Positions 1-8,964 of a stretch of DNA of 64,000 nucleotides are shown here, piece after piece. The stretch lies in contig NZ_JUHB01000001.1 of assembly GCF_000799565.1 (NCBI RefSeq), positions 620,001 through 684,000 of the forward strand, in the 5' to 3' direction. Origin of the DNA: Cellulophaga sp. Hel_I_12. GTDB taxonomy: Bacteria; Bacteroidota; Bacteroidia; Flavobacteriales; Flavobacteriaceae. Position 1 is the stretch's first letter. The number at the start of each line of letters is the position of its first letter. The notes beneath the pieces were generated by a model. It searched no databases. It had not been told where the DNA came from and saw nothing but the letters and a program-made list of their open reading frames with translations. The position numbers and the translations under genes were made by a program.

Positions 1-2
1 GC

Positions 3-119
3 TATGTAAATTTGTTTAAAGAGCGCCCAGAGTTATTAAAAGTAATCCCTCTAAAATATATCAGTTCTTATATTGGTGTGACTTCGCAAGCCTTAAGCAG
101 AATTCGAAAACGGGTTTAA
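3..119 (+). CDS. Crp/Fnr-family transcriptional regulator, C-terminal end (partial)
   Basis: An open frame enters from the left edge and ends at a TAA at 117-119. The visible 38 residues include RPELLKVIPLKYISSYIGVT followed by SQALSRIRKRV. This matches the helix-turn-helix end of flavobacterial Crp/Fnr-type regulators, where the recognition helix reads roughly YIASYLGITPETLSRIRK. The cyclic-nucleotide-like sensor domain lies outside the window, so the signal it senses cannot be judged. The assignment rests only on this short tail. Confidence 0.7.
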   Translation, partial: YVNLFKERPELLKVIPLKYISSYIGVTSQALSRIRKRV

Positions 120-177
120 GAAGCTGTCGAAAGCCGAATGTCAAATATTTTAAGTGTAAAGGCTCATAAATTAGAAC

Positions 178-261
178 CAAGATACAAGACTCAGGATTCA
201 AGACCCAGGATTCAAGATTCAAGACCCAGGATTCAAGATTCAAGAGCCAAGATACAAGAAT
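178..261. repeat. 21-bp tandem repeat, four units
   Basis: Two identical 21-bp units lie at 199-219 and 220-240, starting CAAGACCCAGGATTC. Degenerate units flank them at 178-198 and 241-261. The unit is built from CAAGA(T/C) words. It lies between the end of the Crp-like gene and the desaturase promoter. On the minus strand it produces a heptad-like open frame (repeated LESWVLN), which looks like a by-product of the 21-bp period. The function is unknown; unit number could vary between strains. Confidence 0.75.
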
Positions 262-369
262 CAAGACTTCATAGGTGAACCATTTTATGAGCTGTAAAAT
301 TTAGTCTAGCCTCCTAGTTCTTAGAGCGCAGCAGTCATGAATCTTTCCTAATTAATTGATTTAGGTTCA

Positions 370-400
370 TTGTTTCTCTCCATGCATCAAATTACCTTTG
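370..400 (+). promoter_or_regulatory. Bacteroidota-type promoter of the desaturase gene
   Basis: TTG at 370-372, a 20-bp spacer and TACCTTTG at 393-400 fit the Bacteroidota pattern TTTG-N17-23-TAnnTTTG. The expected transcript start is only a few bases upstream of the ATG at 413, giving a very short leader. Confidence 0.5.
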
Positions 401-412
401 TAAAAAAAAGCT

Positions 413-1153
413 ATGTTGATTATTATATTTGTTGCCGTACTCTGGTATGGCGGTTTGTTTTTCCAGTCCTTTTTTTTACACCGGTATGCGGCGCATCAGG
501 TATTCACAATGTCTAAAACCATGGAACGCATTACCTTTGTTTTAACTTGGATTTTTCAGGGACCCAGCTACTTAAGCGCCTATGGCTACGGCATCATGCA
601 TCGCATGCATCACGCGTATACTGATACCGAAAAAGACCCACATTCTCCCTCACACGATGACAACTTATTTGCAATGATGTGGAAAACAAAAACCGTCTAT
701 CAAGATATCAATACCCAACGTGTAGTCATAGATCAACGGTTTACCAAAAACGTGCCCCAATGGAAAGGCTTTGATGTCTTTGCAAGTTCTCGCTTTTCTA
801 GACTACTATGGATCACGGCTTATATTTTATTCTTTGTTTTTTTTGCAACGGCTTGGTGGCACTGGTTATTATTACCGGTGACCTTTTTAATGGCACCTAT
901 TCATGGCGTCATCATTAATTGGTTTGGACATATTTATGGCTATGTCAATTACACGATGAAGAATACTAGTAAAAACCTCTTTCGTTTTGATTTTTTAATG
1001 ATGGGCGAAGGCTATCACAACAACCATCATAGACATGCGAACAGAGCCAATTTTGGCGTAAAATGGTATGAGATTGATGTCACCTATTTAATTATTAGAG
1101 TTTTAGATGGTTTTGGTCTAATTCAATTGAAGCCTGTTAAAGTTAAATCATAG
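413..1153 (+). CDS. acyl-CoA (delta-9 type) fatty acid desaturase
   Basis: This is a 246-residue integral membrane di-iron desaturase expected to put a double bond into acyl chains and so adjust membrane fluidity. The three histidine boxes are all present: HRYAAH at about residues 23-28, HRMHH at 63-67 and HNNHH at about 202-206. Hydrophobic stretches lie at the N-terminus and around residues 130-170. The length agrees with the short bacterial acyl-CoA desaturases. It appears to be a single-gene unit with its own promoter directly upstream. The exact position of the double bond and the electron donor cannot be read from the sequence. Confidence 0.9.
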   Translation: MLIIIFVAVLWYGGLFFQSFFLHRYAAHQVFTMSKTMERITFVLTWIFQGPSYLSAYGYGIMHRMHHAYTDTEKDPHSPSHDDNLFAMMWKTKTVYQDINTQRVVIDQRFTKNVPQWKGFDVFASSRFSRLLWITAYILFFVFFATAWWHWLLLPVTFLMAPIHGVIINWFGHIYGYVNYTMKNTSKNLFRFDFLMMGEGYHNNHHRHANRANFGVKWYEIDVTYLIIRVLDGFGLIQLKPVKVKS

Positions 1154-1388
1154 GAATCGTTGAAGACACAGAAACCTTCTCCCCTAGGTTTTGGTTTCCT
1201 TTAGGACAGTGAAATTTCACATCTACGGCTGTAATAAACGAAAAGATAAAGGTATACGTGACTTATATTTTGTGTCTTACTAAGCTATTTTTTTAGAAAT
1301 AAAAGTATTGTCTAAGCTTATATATAATCCCGATAAATTAAAACTACGGCTAAGAAAAATTAGGCAATTCATTAGCTCATTAAAAGAA

Positions 1389-1415
1389 AAAAGCGGGATA
1401 AGAATCCCGCTTTTT
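1389..1415. terminator. bidirectional hairpin terminator
   Basis: The stem AAGCGGGA (1391-1398) pairs with TCCCGCTT (1405-1412) around a 6-nt loop, with A-rich and T-rich flanks. It lies between two convergent genes, the desaturase and the DUF4382 lipoprotein, and could serve both. Confidence 0.8.
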
Positions 1416-1433
1416 CATATATGAGACAGAATC

Positions 1434-2318
1434 TTATTCTTCCAGCACCAGTTCAAAGTCTTGAACCGTTTTATTAGCTGCGATTATTTGGATTTCTTCA
1501 ATAGTCTGTGCCTTATATGCTTCTTTTTCAACGGCTACAGTGTAAGACCCCGCATTCAATCCCATAATCATATAACCCCCATCGACACCAGAAAAAGTTG
1601 TTGTGTTTAGTGTATCTGCAATAAAGACCGCCACTTGGGCACCTTCCAATCCAACCAGTACGTCTCCTTTCTTTTCTGTAATTATACCCATAAGTGTTCC
1701 GGCTGTTGATAAATTACTAGCCTTGATAACAGGTTTAAAATTAAAACCATTAATATTTGCTGTCCCCCCTTTTGCGACGAAGGATTTGCTTACATCAAAA
1801 TCAAGTAAAAGATCTGAAGTTAATCCACCGTCAACCACAAGCTCTGGTTGTATAAATATTTTGATTCCTGATTGTGATCCACTTGGAACATTTAAATCAT
1901 AGGAAGTACCATCTTTCAGTACTACATTAATTCCCTTTACATACACTCTAATCAAATCGTAAGACCCAACCGGAACATCTATATCTACCAGTGTTTTTGT
2001 AACACCATTGGTGAGCTCCAAAAGATTTACTTTTATGTCATCTTCCATTAGTACTACAAAAGGTTTATCACTATCTGTTTCAACCGTCATGCCATTGCTG
2101 TCAGTCATTTGATCATCTATTTCCACATTTCCTTTGTAGCGCGCGTCAATTTTGAAAATAGTCACATTTGCTTCTGCTACTAAATCGTGTGGGAAAGGAG
2201 CATCTGTTAATTGAACTTTAAGCCTGCCAAAGGTATTATTCGTGTCATTTTCATCTGAACAAGCAATAAATATGCTACTAAAAACAATTAGAAGAATTGA
2301 AAAAAAGTTAAATTTCAT
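1434..2318 (-). CDS. DUF4382 lipoprotein with C-terminal carboxypeptidase-regulatory-like domain
   Basis: This 294-residue protein has a lipoprotein signal peptide (hydrophobic N-terminus ending in IFIAC, Cys20). The body starts with LKVQLTDAPFPHD, the typical opening of DUF4382 domains, and runs to about residue 200. The last 90 residues (GTLMGIITEKKGD...VAVEKEAYKAQTIEEI) resemble a CarboxypepD_reg/Ig-like beta-sandwich often found in Bacteroidota surface proteins. It is probably anchored to the outer or inner membrane facing the periplasm. No enzymatic residues are recognisable. It stands alone, and the 420 bp upstream hold no gene. Confidence 0.8.
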   Translation of the reverse strand: MKFNFFSILLIVFSSIFIACSDENDTNNTFGRLKVQLTDAPFPHDLVAEANVTIFKIDARYKGNVEIDDQMTDSNGMTVETDSDKPFVVLMEDDIKVNLLELTNGVTKTLVDIDVPVGSYDLIRVYVKGINVVLKDGTSYDLNVPSGSQSGIKIFIQPELVVDGGLTSDLLLDFDVSKSFVAKGGTANINGFNFKPVIKASNLSTAGTLMGIITEKKGDVLVGLEGAQVAVFIADTLNTTTFSGVDGGYMIMGLNAGSYTVAVEKEAYKAQTIEEIQIIAANKTVQDFELVLEE

Positions 2319-2740
2319 AGTCTAAAATTTTAATTAATATGTATAAGTTTATCTATATACGTTTAAAAACAAAGAGTAGACCTTAAACCCTACCCGAGAT
2401 TTCAATTATTCGATGAATGACCTCTTTATTTTTTTAAAGTTTATGGATAACATAATTTATACATAGCTAAATATTTCTGAATACATATTTTCTAAATTTT
2501 ATTTTATACTCCTTATTACTCCGTGTCAAAACTATTTTAGAATTATTTTTTGGGAATTTAGAAAGTACTAAAATTATATTTGATACGTATCCCAAGCAGA
2601 TGTATTCGGTATATTTTTTTTTGCACTTTTTGATATTTGGCCAATATATAGTTATTGCATTTATAGAAACAGAACAAACTCGTATTAGATAAAATTACGA
2701 ACCACAAGATTTTATATCATAATTTTTGATTTTAGTAGTG
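2319..2740. other. AT-rich intergenic stretch without a recognisable gene
   Basis: This stretch of roughly 420 bp lies upstream of the DUF4382 gene and downstream of ybbP. I see no convincing reading frame, RNA gene or repeat. It presumably carries the promoter of the lipoprotein gene, but no good TAnnTTTG box was found near it. Confidence 0.5.
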
Positions 2741-5266
2741 CTACCCCTCCCGTCTCAAAACCTCTAGGGGCGAACTGCGTAAAACCGTCTGAATATTACT
2801 TAAACCAATCGCTAACACTAAAAGCGTAATGCCCGGTAAAAACACTAAAAACGGAATCGAAGAAGGCAAAAATGGCTCTTTGAAAACAAATAATGCCAAA
2901 CAAAGGCTACTCACCAAGGCCAATAAAATGCCCACCAAACTTCCTAAAAGTCCTAAAAAAACATATTCTAAGGCTGATATTTTTAATATTTGAGTGTTTT
3001 TGGCCCCCAGGGTTCGGAGGAGCACACTTTCTTTAATTCGTTGGTATTTACTGGTGCGTACCGAGCCTATCAACACAATAATCCCCGTAAGAATGCTAAA
3101 AAAGGCCATAAAATTTATAATCCAAGAAACTTTATCTAAAATATCTTCAACGATGGTAAATACTTGTCGCAAATCAAGTACGGATACATTTGGAAACTGT
3201 GCTACCAAATCGCGTTGCAAATTTGCAGATCCTACTTCATCCGGTACTGCTGTGGTAATAACCCTAAACTGTGGCGCCTGCTCTAAAACACCTTTGGGAA
3301 AAACTATCGTGAAATTAGGTTGCAATTGTGTCCAATCTACACTTCGAATGCTACCTATAGTCGTTTCTAGCAATACGCCTTGAACATTAAAAACTAATGC
3401 ATCACCTACCGCTAATTTTGCGTCTCGCGCAATATTATCTGATATAGAAATTACTACAGGAGCTCCTTTTGGCAACTCGGGGGTCCACTCCCCTTCTAAA
3501 ACCTCTTCAGAATCGGCTAGAGTATCCCGATAGGTGGTTCTAAATTCGTGTCTTAATATCCAACCTCCCATTTCGCGGACAGAATCTTGGCGAATATCAT
3601 TTACCAATCGGTCTTTTATTTTATGTACACGCATGGTAACAATCGGAATGCTACTTAAAACAGGTAAATTGCCATCCGTGAGTCGCTTTTCGATGGCATC
3701 ACGCTGGTCTGTTTGCACATCTAGGATAATCAAATTGGCATTTTCTGCCGTCTGACCTATTTCGGTTTTAGCCAATAAAATATCTTTGGTAAAATAGAGC
3801 GTGCTAATTAAAAACGTACCTAAACCAATTGCCACGACCAGCACTACCGTCTGGTTATTAGGTCGAAATAAGTTTAGCAAACTTTGACGTGTCGTGTACC
3901 CAAAACGTTTTGGAAAATAGCGTTTAATCAACTTCATAAACCCTGTTGCAATAAAGGCTAAGGTCGCAAAGGTGACCAACGTACCCCCCACAAAACTCAA
4001 GGCGTACAGCGCGTCTTTTAACAACCAGAAAGAAAACAGAAAGAGGAAGAGTAAAATTAAGCCCAATACGAAAAATCGCACTTTATTTGGGCCTTGTGAT
4101 GCTTCTTCATCCACACGCAATACTTCTAATGGCGAAACATACCAAGTTCGCAATAAAGGCAACAAGGCAAATAAAACCGACATGAATAATCCTAGAAAAA
4201 TCCCTATTAAAATGGGTTGTATTGAAATACTTATTTCTACGGTAAAAGGTAAAAATTCTTGTAAAATGTAAGGAAATAGCTCTTGAAGCGCCACACCTAT
4301 AAGTGAACCTAGTAAGCCACCAACAATACCAATCCCTGCAATTTGTAGTAAGAAAATTAAAAAACTCTGCTTTCGAGAGGCACCCATACATTTTAAAACG
4401 GCGATAGATTGTAATTTTTCTTTGATGTAAATATGTACAGAACTCGCAATACCAATACAGCCTAATAATAACGCAATAAAAGCAGCCAAATTTAAAAATT
4501 TACCTACATTATCATAGCGTCTGCCCAAACGTTGACTTGTGCTTGTATGGGTATCTAAATCGGCATTTTCGGCATCTAAAAGGGGACCAATTTTATCTGC
4601 AAACCGACTTAAATTGAGTGAATCGGTGGCCTTATAAAAAAATTGGTATTCCTTGCGACTTCCGAATTGTAAGAGTTCTGTACCTTCAATAAGCCGATTA
4701 GGAATAATTACGGTTGGCGCTACAGAAGTAGAAATTGCGGTACTTCCTGGTATGGCTTTTAAAGCACCTGCAATTGGCAAGGTAAGTTCACCAACCTTTA
4801 TAGAATCACCTGCTTTTACATTAAACTGAAGCATTAAGGTAGCATCAACCAATGCTCCACCTAAATCCTGATAAGCTACTGATGCTGAACTAGGTTCGGT
4901 ATCAATAGTACCATAAAAGGGAAAGTCTCCTTGCAGCCCTCGAACCTTGACCAATTTAGTGCCCCCATTTTTAGGAAAGGCAATCATCGATACAAAATTC
5001 ACTTCCTGTGCGTCAGGTTTCAAAGAGTCAATAATCGCTTGAGCTCTAAGAGTGGGTTCTTGACGACTGTCGATAATATAGTCTGCCCCCATCAAGGCTT
5101 TTGATTGTCGCTGAATGTTATCTTTTAAATTGGTACTAAACAATTGAATGGAAACGACTGCGGCTATTCCTAAAATAATAGAAGCCATAAACAATAAAAG
5201 TCGTACTCTACTCGCTTTGGCATCGCGCCAAGCCATTTTAAAAAGCCATTTGGTATGTTGATTCAT
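2741..5266 (-). CDS. ybbP: FtsX-family ABC transporter permease (YbbP-like)
   Basis: This 841-residue membrane protein belongs to the large YbbP/FtsX-type permeases that work with a LolD-like ATPase. There is an N-terminal membrane segment (about 22-45), then a periplasmic MacB-like region. A first FtsX four-helix module lies at about 255-390 and starts with NLAAFIALLLGCIGIASSVHI. Further helices lie near 400-500, then a second periplasmic region, and a second FtsX module at about 715-835. The end motif SPLEVLRREG is typical. The gene follows the ATPase gene by 15 bp in the same operon. The pairing with a TesA-like esterase next door is conserved in many bacteria, including E. coli ybbA-ybbP-tesA. 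The substrate is unproven; export of lipid or lipoprotein-like material is the usual suggestion. Confidence 0.88.
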   Translation of the reverse strand: MNQHTKWLFKMAWRDAKASRVRLLLFMASIILGIAAVVSIQLFSTNLKDNIQRQSKALMGADYIIDSRQEPTLRAQAIIDSLKPDAQEVNFVSMIAFPKNGGTKLVKVRGLQGDFPFYGTIDTEPSSASVAYQDLGGALVDATLMLQFNVKAGDSIKVGELTLPIAGALKAIPGSTAISTSVAPTVIIPNRLIEGTELLQFGSRKEYQFFYKATDSLNLSRFADKIGPLLDAENADLDTHTSTSQRLGRRYDNVGKFLNLAAFIALLLGCIGIASSVHIYIKEKLQSIAVLKCMGASRKQSFLIFLLQIAGIGIVGGLLGSLIGVALQELFPYILQEFLPFTVEISISIQPILIGIFLGLFMSVLFALLPLLRTWYVSPLEVLRVDEEASQGPNKVRFFVLGLILLFLFLFSFWLLKDALYALSFVGGTLVTFATLAFIATGFMKLIKRYFPKRFGYTTRQSLLNLFRPNNQTVVLVVAIGLGTFLISTLYFTKDILLAKTEIGQTAENANLIILDVQTDQRDAIEKRLTDGNLPVLSSIPIVTMRVHKIKDRLVNDIRQDSVREMGGWILRHEFRTTYRDTLADSEEVLEGEWTPELPKGAPVVISISDNIARDAKLAVGDALVFNVQGVLLETTIGSIRSVDWTQLQPNFTIVFPKGVLEQAPQFRVITTAVPDEVGSANLQRDLVAQFPNVSVLDLRQVFTIVEDILDKVSWIINFMAFFSILTGIIVLIGSVRTSKYQRIKESVLLRTLGAKNTQILKISALEYVFLGLLGSLVGILLALVSSLCLALFVFKEPFLPSSIPFLVFLPGITLLVLAIGLSNIQTVLRSSPLEVLRREG

Positions 5267-5281
5267 GTGTGTTAGCTATGC

Positions 5282-5971
5282 TTACAGTACTGCTGTAGTT
5301 TGATTGGTTAAAATTTGGCCGCCTTTAAGTCGTAATATTTGCTGGGTTCTATTCGCTAAGTCTAAATCGTGTGAAATAATCACTAAGGTAGTGCCTGCTT
5401 CTTTATTTAAATCAAACAATAATTGAATGACTTTCTCGCCCGTTTCTTCGTCTAAGTTTCCAGTAGGTTCATCCGCAAACAAAATAGAAGGGCTGTTCGA
5501 AAAGGCTCTGGCTAGTGCCACACGCTGTTGCTCTCCTCCTGAAAGTTGCGAGGGGTAATGGTCAAAACGATCGGCTAAGCCCACTTTATCTAATAATGCC
5601 ATACTTTTTTCTGTTGCATCTTTTGCGCCTTGTAACTCTAAAGGAACGCTTACATTTTCTAAGGCTGTAAGGGTGGGCAACAATTGAAAATTTTGAAAAA
5701 TGAATCCCACTTCCTTATTTCGTAATTGCGCGCATTGGTCTTCATTTAAGCTGCTCAAGTCTTGACCACAAAGTTCAACCGTACCCGCATTAGGTGCGTC
5801 TAAACCAGCACAAAGGCCTAGTAAGGTTGTTTTTCCGCTTCCAGACGGACCAATAATGGAAAATGTTTGTCCTTTTTCTACATCAAACGTAATGTTTTGC
5901 AATACTGTTAATTCTTTTTGACCACTGGTGTAGGTCTTTTCTAAACCAGTAATCTTTAATATCTTTGGCAT
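5282..5971 (-). CDS. ybbA: ABC transporter ATP-binding protein (YbbA/LolD family)
   Basis: A complete nucleotide-binding domain is visible: Walker [11 protein letters not shown]-loop [10 protein letters not shown], signature [15 protein letters not shown], Walker [13 protein letters not shown] and H-loop VIISHDLDL. The frame is open to an ATG at 5995, but the in-frame ATG at 5971 ([14 protein letters not shown]) matches the usual start of YbbA proteins. It also leaves room before the divergent esterase gene that starts at 5999, so 5971 is preferred. The protein would be about 229 residues and would power the permease encoded immediately downstream. Confidence 0.88.
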   Translation of the reverse strand: MPKILKITGLEKTYTSGQKELTVLQNITFDVEKGQTFSIIGPSGSGKTTLLGLCAGLDAPNAGTVELCGQDLSSLNEDQCAQLRNKEVGFIFQNFQLLPTLTALENVSVPLELQGAKDATEKSMALLDKVGLADRFDHYPSQLSGGEQQRVALARAFSNSPSILFADEPTGNLDEETGEKVIQLLFDLNKEAGTTLVIISHDLDLANRTQQILRLKGGQILTNQTTAVL

Positions 5972-5998
5972 ATAATTTTTAATTAAAAATGACACCTT

Positions 5999-6739
5999 AT
6001 GTCAAAGGCTGAAAATAATCAATTGAGGGCAAATTTACCAACTTCACTGCACCCGATATTCTTAAAGTTTTGTTATTTTACGATGGCGCTATGCCTATTG
6101 TCTTGTGGAAATGATAAAAAAGAACAAAACTCCTCTGACGCCGCGGCCAAAGAAACAAGCGCAACAACGGAAACAGAAACAACGAGTACAAAAACAATCC
6201 TTTGTTTTGGGGACAGCATAACCGCTGGTTACGGACTTGAGGATACGGAAGATGCATTTCCCGGACTATTACAAGAAAAAATTGATTCCTTAAACCTAGA
6301 ATACACCGTGATCAATTCAGGCCTAAGTGGCGAAACAACCGCTGGTGGAAGAAGCAGAATTGATTGGGTTTTGAATCAAAACATCGATATATTCTTGTTA
6401 GAATTGGGGGCGAATGATGGCTTGCGAGGCGTACCGCTTTCAGAAACTCGTGCCAATTTACAAGCCATAATTGATATGGTGCAAGCAAAGAGCCCTACAA
6501 CCAAAATTATCCTTGCAGGAATGCAATTACCGCCCAATATGGGTCAAGCCTATACTACGGAATTTAAGCAACTTTTTGTCGATATCGCCAAAAATAATGA
6601 TATCGCTTTTATTCCTTTTATTTTACAAAACGTCGGGGGTATTGCTGATCTTAATCAAAGTGATGGCATTCACCCTACAGAAGCAGGTCATCAAATAGTG
6701 GCTAATACTGTTTGGGAGGTTTTAAAGCCGATGTTGTAA
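5999..6739 (+). CDS. tesA: SGNH/GDSL hydrolase lipoprotein, TesA-like arylesterase
   Basis: This is a 246-residue secreted esterase. It has the GDSL block FGDSITAGYG (nucleophile Ser), the block II glycine region NSGLSGETTAGG, block III LGANDGLRG and the C-terminal pair DGIHPT (catalytic Asp and His). The N-terminus is long before the hydrophobic segment and ends with a lipobox-like LLSCG, followed by a Ser/Thr/Glu-rich linker, so the enzyme is probably a lipoprotein. It is divergent from ybbA, as in the conserved ybbA/ybbP/tesA neighbourhood. E. coli TesA acts as a thioesterase, lysophospholipase and protease I. The natural substrate here is unknown. Confidence 0.85.
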   Translation: MSKAENNQLRANLPTSLHPIFLKFCYFTMALCLLSCGNDKKEQNSSDAAAKETSATTETETTSTKTILCFGDSITAGYGLEDTEDAFPGLLQEKIDSLNLEYTVINSGLSGETTAGGRSRIDWVLNQNIDIFLLELGANDGLRGVPLSETRANLQAIIDMVQAKSPTTKIILAGMQLPPNMGQAYTTEFKQLFVDIAKNNDIAFIPFILQNVGGIADLNQSDGIHPTEAGHQIVANTVWEVLKPML

Positions 6740-6810
6740 TTAGTTTTTAAATTTAAAACTGACATCACCCTTGTATTTTTATATTTTGCCAACGAGGAAC
6801 ATGCACGTAG

Positions 6811-6892
6811 CACTGAGCGTGTTGAAGCGCCTTCAACCATTTTAGAAGGTCTTCGACAGGCTCAGACGGACACTTTAGTATTCATTTGTCAT
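6811..6892 (+). repeat. REP-like palindromic element, copy A
   Basis: CTGAGCGTGTTGAAG (6813-6827) and CTTCGACAGGCTCAG (6851-6865) form an imperfect inverted pair. They are followed by a conserved tail ending TTTAGTATTCATTTGTC. The same element recurs on the other side of the neighbouring SDR-like gene. CTTCGACARGCTCAG-type palindromes are widespread intergenic repeats in bacteria. Confidence 0.75.
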
Positions 6893-6956
6893 AGTAGAAC
6901 TCAATAATACTTTTCTAAATTTTCAACTTTTGACATTCGACATTCGACATCATGAC

Positions 6957-8495
6957 TTACCAGTCAATAGGAAAATAGTCTTTTAAGAACTTCCCCGACC
7001 AATGTTTCCCTGTGTTAATGCCGTCAAATAAGGGGTCTAGAACACGAGCTGCGCCGTCAACAATGTCTAAAGGCGGTTGAAAATCTTGTTCTACTTGTTT
7101 CTTTTTCGCTAATGCCGCAGGGTCTTCATCAGTGACCCAACCGGTATCAACGGCATTCATAAAAATACCTTGCTTCGCTAAATCACCAGCTGCGGTATGG
7201 GTCAGCATGTTTAAAGCCGCTTTTGCCATATTGGTATGTGGATGGCGCGATTCCTTAAATGCACGGTGAAATTTGCCTTCCATAGCGGTTACATTAATCA
7301 TATGCTTTTGTCCTGTATGGGTCTTTTTCATCACTTCAGCCAAACGGTTACACAACACAAAAGGTGCAACAGCATTTACGAGCTGAACTTCAATCATTTC
7401 TGTAGTTTCTATTTCTCCGAGTTTTAAGCGCCAACTATTGGTGTTACGCAAATCTACCTGCTGCAAATCGGCATCTAATTCTCCTTCTGGGAACACTTCT
7501 TTTGCTACCAAAGCCTTATCAAAACTGTAAGGAATTTGTGATAGTTTAGCAGAAGCCCGTAATCCGATACCGGGCTCGGGACCATGCCAGGTGACAGGCA
7601 TATTCTGGTTGGGCGATGCTGAGGAAGTAAGCTGCGCTAATTCTTGCAAACAACTCGTATGATCTTGTAATAGTTCTTGTGCAAATTTAGGAAGTGAGGT
7701 GATAGGTCGCTCTTCATTCGCCATTAAATGATGATAAAAACCCGCTGGTCGCCGCACAGTTTGGGCTGCGTTATTAATCAAAATATCTAAATGATCATAC
7801 TGCTGTGCTATAAAATTACAGAAGATTTCTACACTTGGAATATGCCGTAGGTCTAAACCATGAATTTTTAAGCGATGTCCCCATTCCATAAAATCGGGCT
7901 CTTTAGAGAAGCGTAAAGCAGAGTCCACAGGAAAACGTGTGGTCGCAATAACCGTGGCTCCTCCACGTAAAAGCATTAAGGTGATATGATAGCCAATTTT
8001 TAAGCGAGAGCCCGTTATAACGGCTATTTGTCCCTTTACATTGGCGGTTTGAAAGCGTTTGGCATAGTTAAAATCACCACATTCAGAACACATAGTATCA
8101 TAAAAATGATGCAATTTGGTAAATGACGTTTTGCAAACATAACAATTACGGGCAATTTGTAATTCTTGTTGCTCCTTATGTTCCAAATCTGCCGCTTGTA
8201 TTAATTTTGGAGCAGTGAAAATATGTGCTTCTCGAGCATTCCGGATCCCAGTTTCCTTACGAGCTACCCGATCTTTTTTATCTTGTTTGCGTTTACTGGC
8301 TTTCTGTGCATCTTTTTTACGTCGTGAAAATTCGTCACGAGTAGGTCTTGAAAACTGACCGGTTACTTTGAGCAATGCTGTTCTTTGTGCTAAAGGAATA
8401 TCAAAAATCTGATCGGTATGCGCTACTAACTGCCCTAAGATGGCAATGCATTTATCAATCTCTTCAGAAGTAATAGGTGGTGTATCGTTGCTCAA
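6957..8495 (-). CDS. SDR-like protein with N-terminal CxxC pair (catalytic Tyr missing)
   Basis: This 512-residue protein has an unusual layout. Residues 1-110 are charged and helical, with a Lys/Arg-rich stretch around 55-85. Residues about 118-139 hold CYVCK...CSECG, a probable metal-binding CxxC/CxxC pair. From about 155 onward there is a short-chain dehydrogenase-like Rossmann domain with [16 protein letters not shown] as the cofactor motif and [10 protein letters not shown] as the NAG-type motif. In the active-site region the usual YxxxK is replaced by TNMAK ([14 protein letters not shown]), and the preceding Ser is in a VTAMEG context. Ordinary SDR chemistry is therefore doubtful. The closing [12 protein letters not shown] motif is distinctive. 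The cofactor fold is clear, the reaction is unknown. The gene stands alone between repeat elements. Confidence 0.75.
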   Translation of the reverse strand: MSNDTPPITSEEIDKCIAILGQLVAHTDQIFDIPLAQRTALLKVTGQFSRPTRDEFSRRKKDAQKASKRKQDKKDRVARKETGIRNAREAHIFTAPKLIQAADLEHKEQQELQIARNCYVCKTSFTKLHHFYDTMCSECGDFNYAKRFQTANVKGQIAVITGSRLKIGYHITLMLLRGGATVIATTRFPVDSALRFSKEPDFMEWGHRLKIHGLDLRHIPSVEIFCNFIAQQYDHLDILINNAAQTVRRPAGFYHHLMANEERPITSLPKFAQELLQDHTSCLQELAQLTSSASPNQNMPVTWHGPEPGIGLRASAKLSQIPYSFDKALVAKEVFPEGELDADLQQVDLRNTNSWRLKLGEIETTEMIEVQLVNAVAPFVLCNRLAEVMKKTHTGQKHMINVTAMEGKFHRAFKESRHPHTNMAKAALNMLTHTAAGDLAKQGIFMNAVDTGWVTDEDPAALAKKKQVEQDFQPPLDIVDGAARVLDPLFDGINTGKHWSGKFLKDYFPIDW

Positions 8496-8606
8496 TTTTG
8501 ATGTGTTTATTTATTTTTATGTGATGTATACCTTAGCCTTTAGTGGTTAGGTTCTTAAACTATGTAAGAAGAAGCAAGACTTTAAATAATTAGAAGCCTA
8601 TAGGTC

Positions 8607-8940
8607 TCCCTGGGCTTGTCAATGTGCCTTCTATTATTTCGCATGGTCTTCGACAAGCTCAGACAGACATTTTAGTATTCATTTGTCTACAAAATTAGAT
8701 GATTTTTAATTTTTTTTATCAGTACCCTTTAGAATCCTAGTTGTTTCACTGAGCCACTCGAATTACGTTCGGCTAATTGGTAAGGTCTTCGACAAGCTCA
8801 GACATACATTTTAGCATTCATTTGTTTACAAAATTAGATGATTTTTAATTTTTTTTATCAGTGCCAACTAGTAACATGGATGTCTTACTGAGCCTGTCGA
8901 AGTGCATTCGGCTAATGGATAAAGCCTTCTACAAGCTCTC
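8607..8940 (+). repeat. REP-like elements in a ~139-bp tandem array
   Basis: CTTCGACAAGCTCAG occurs at 8648-8662 and again at 8787-8801, 139 bp later. A degenerate third copy (GCCTTCTACAAGCTC) lies about 140 bp after that, near 8924. Between them lie matching left arms, CTGAGCCACTCGAA near 8750 and CTGAGCCTGTCGAAG at 8888-8902. The first two copies share a long tail, TTCATTTGTYTACAAAATTA and onward. The array occupies most of the 470 bp between the SDR-like gene and the helicase gene, which otherwise contain nothing I can identify. Confidence 0.75.
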
Positions 8941-8964
8941 AATACTTCTAATTTTATATGATTT

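Noticed and set aside
61..264. Minus-strand open frame with heptad-like LESWVLN repeats
   Set aside because: It arises from the 21-bp repeat and runs antisense through the end of the Crp-like gene; composition and start are not gene-like.
1603..1902. Plus-strand 99-codon frame inside the DUF4382 gene
   Set aside because: Antisense shadow of a well supported lipoprotein gene.
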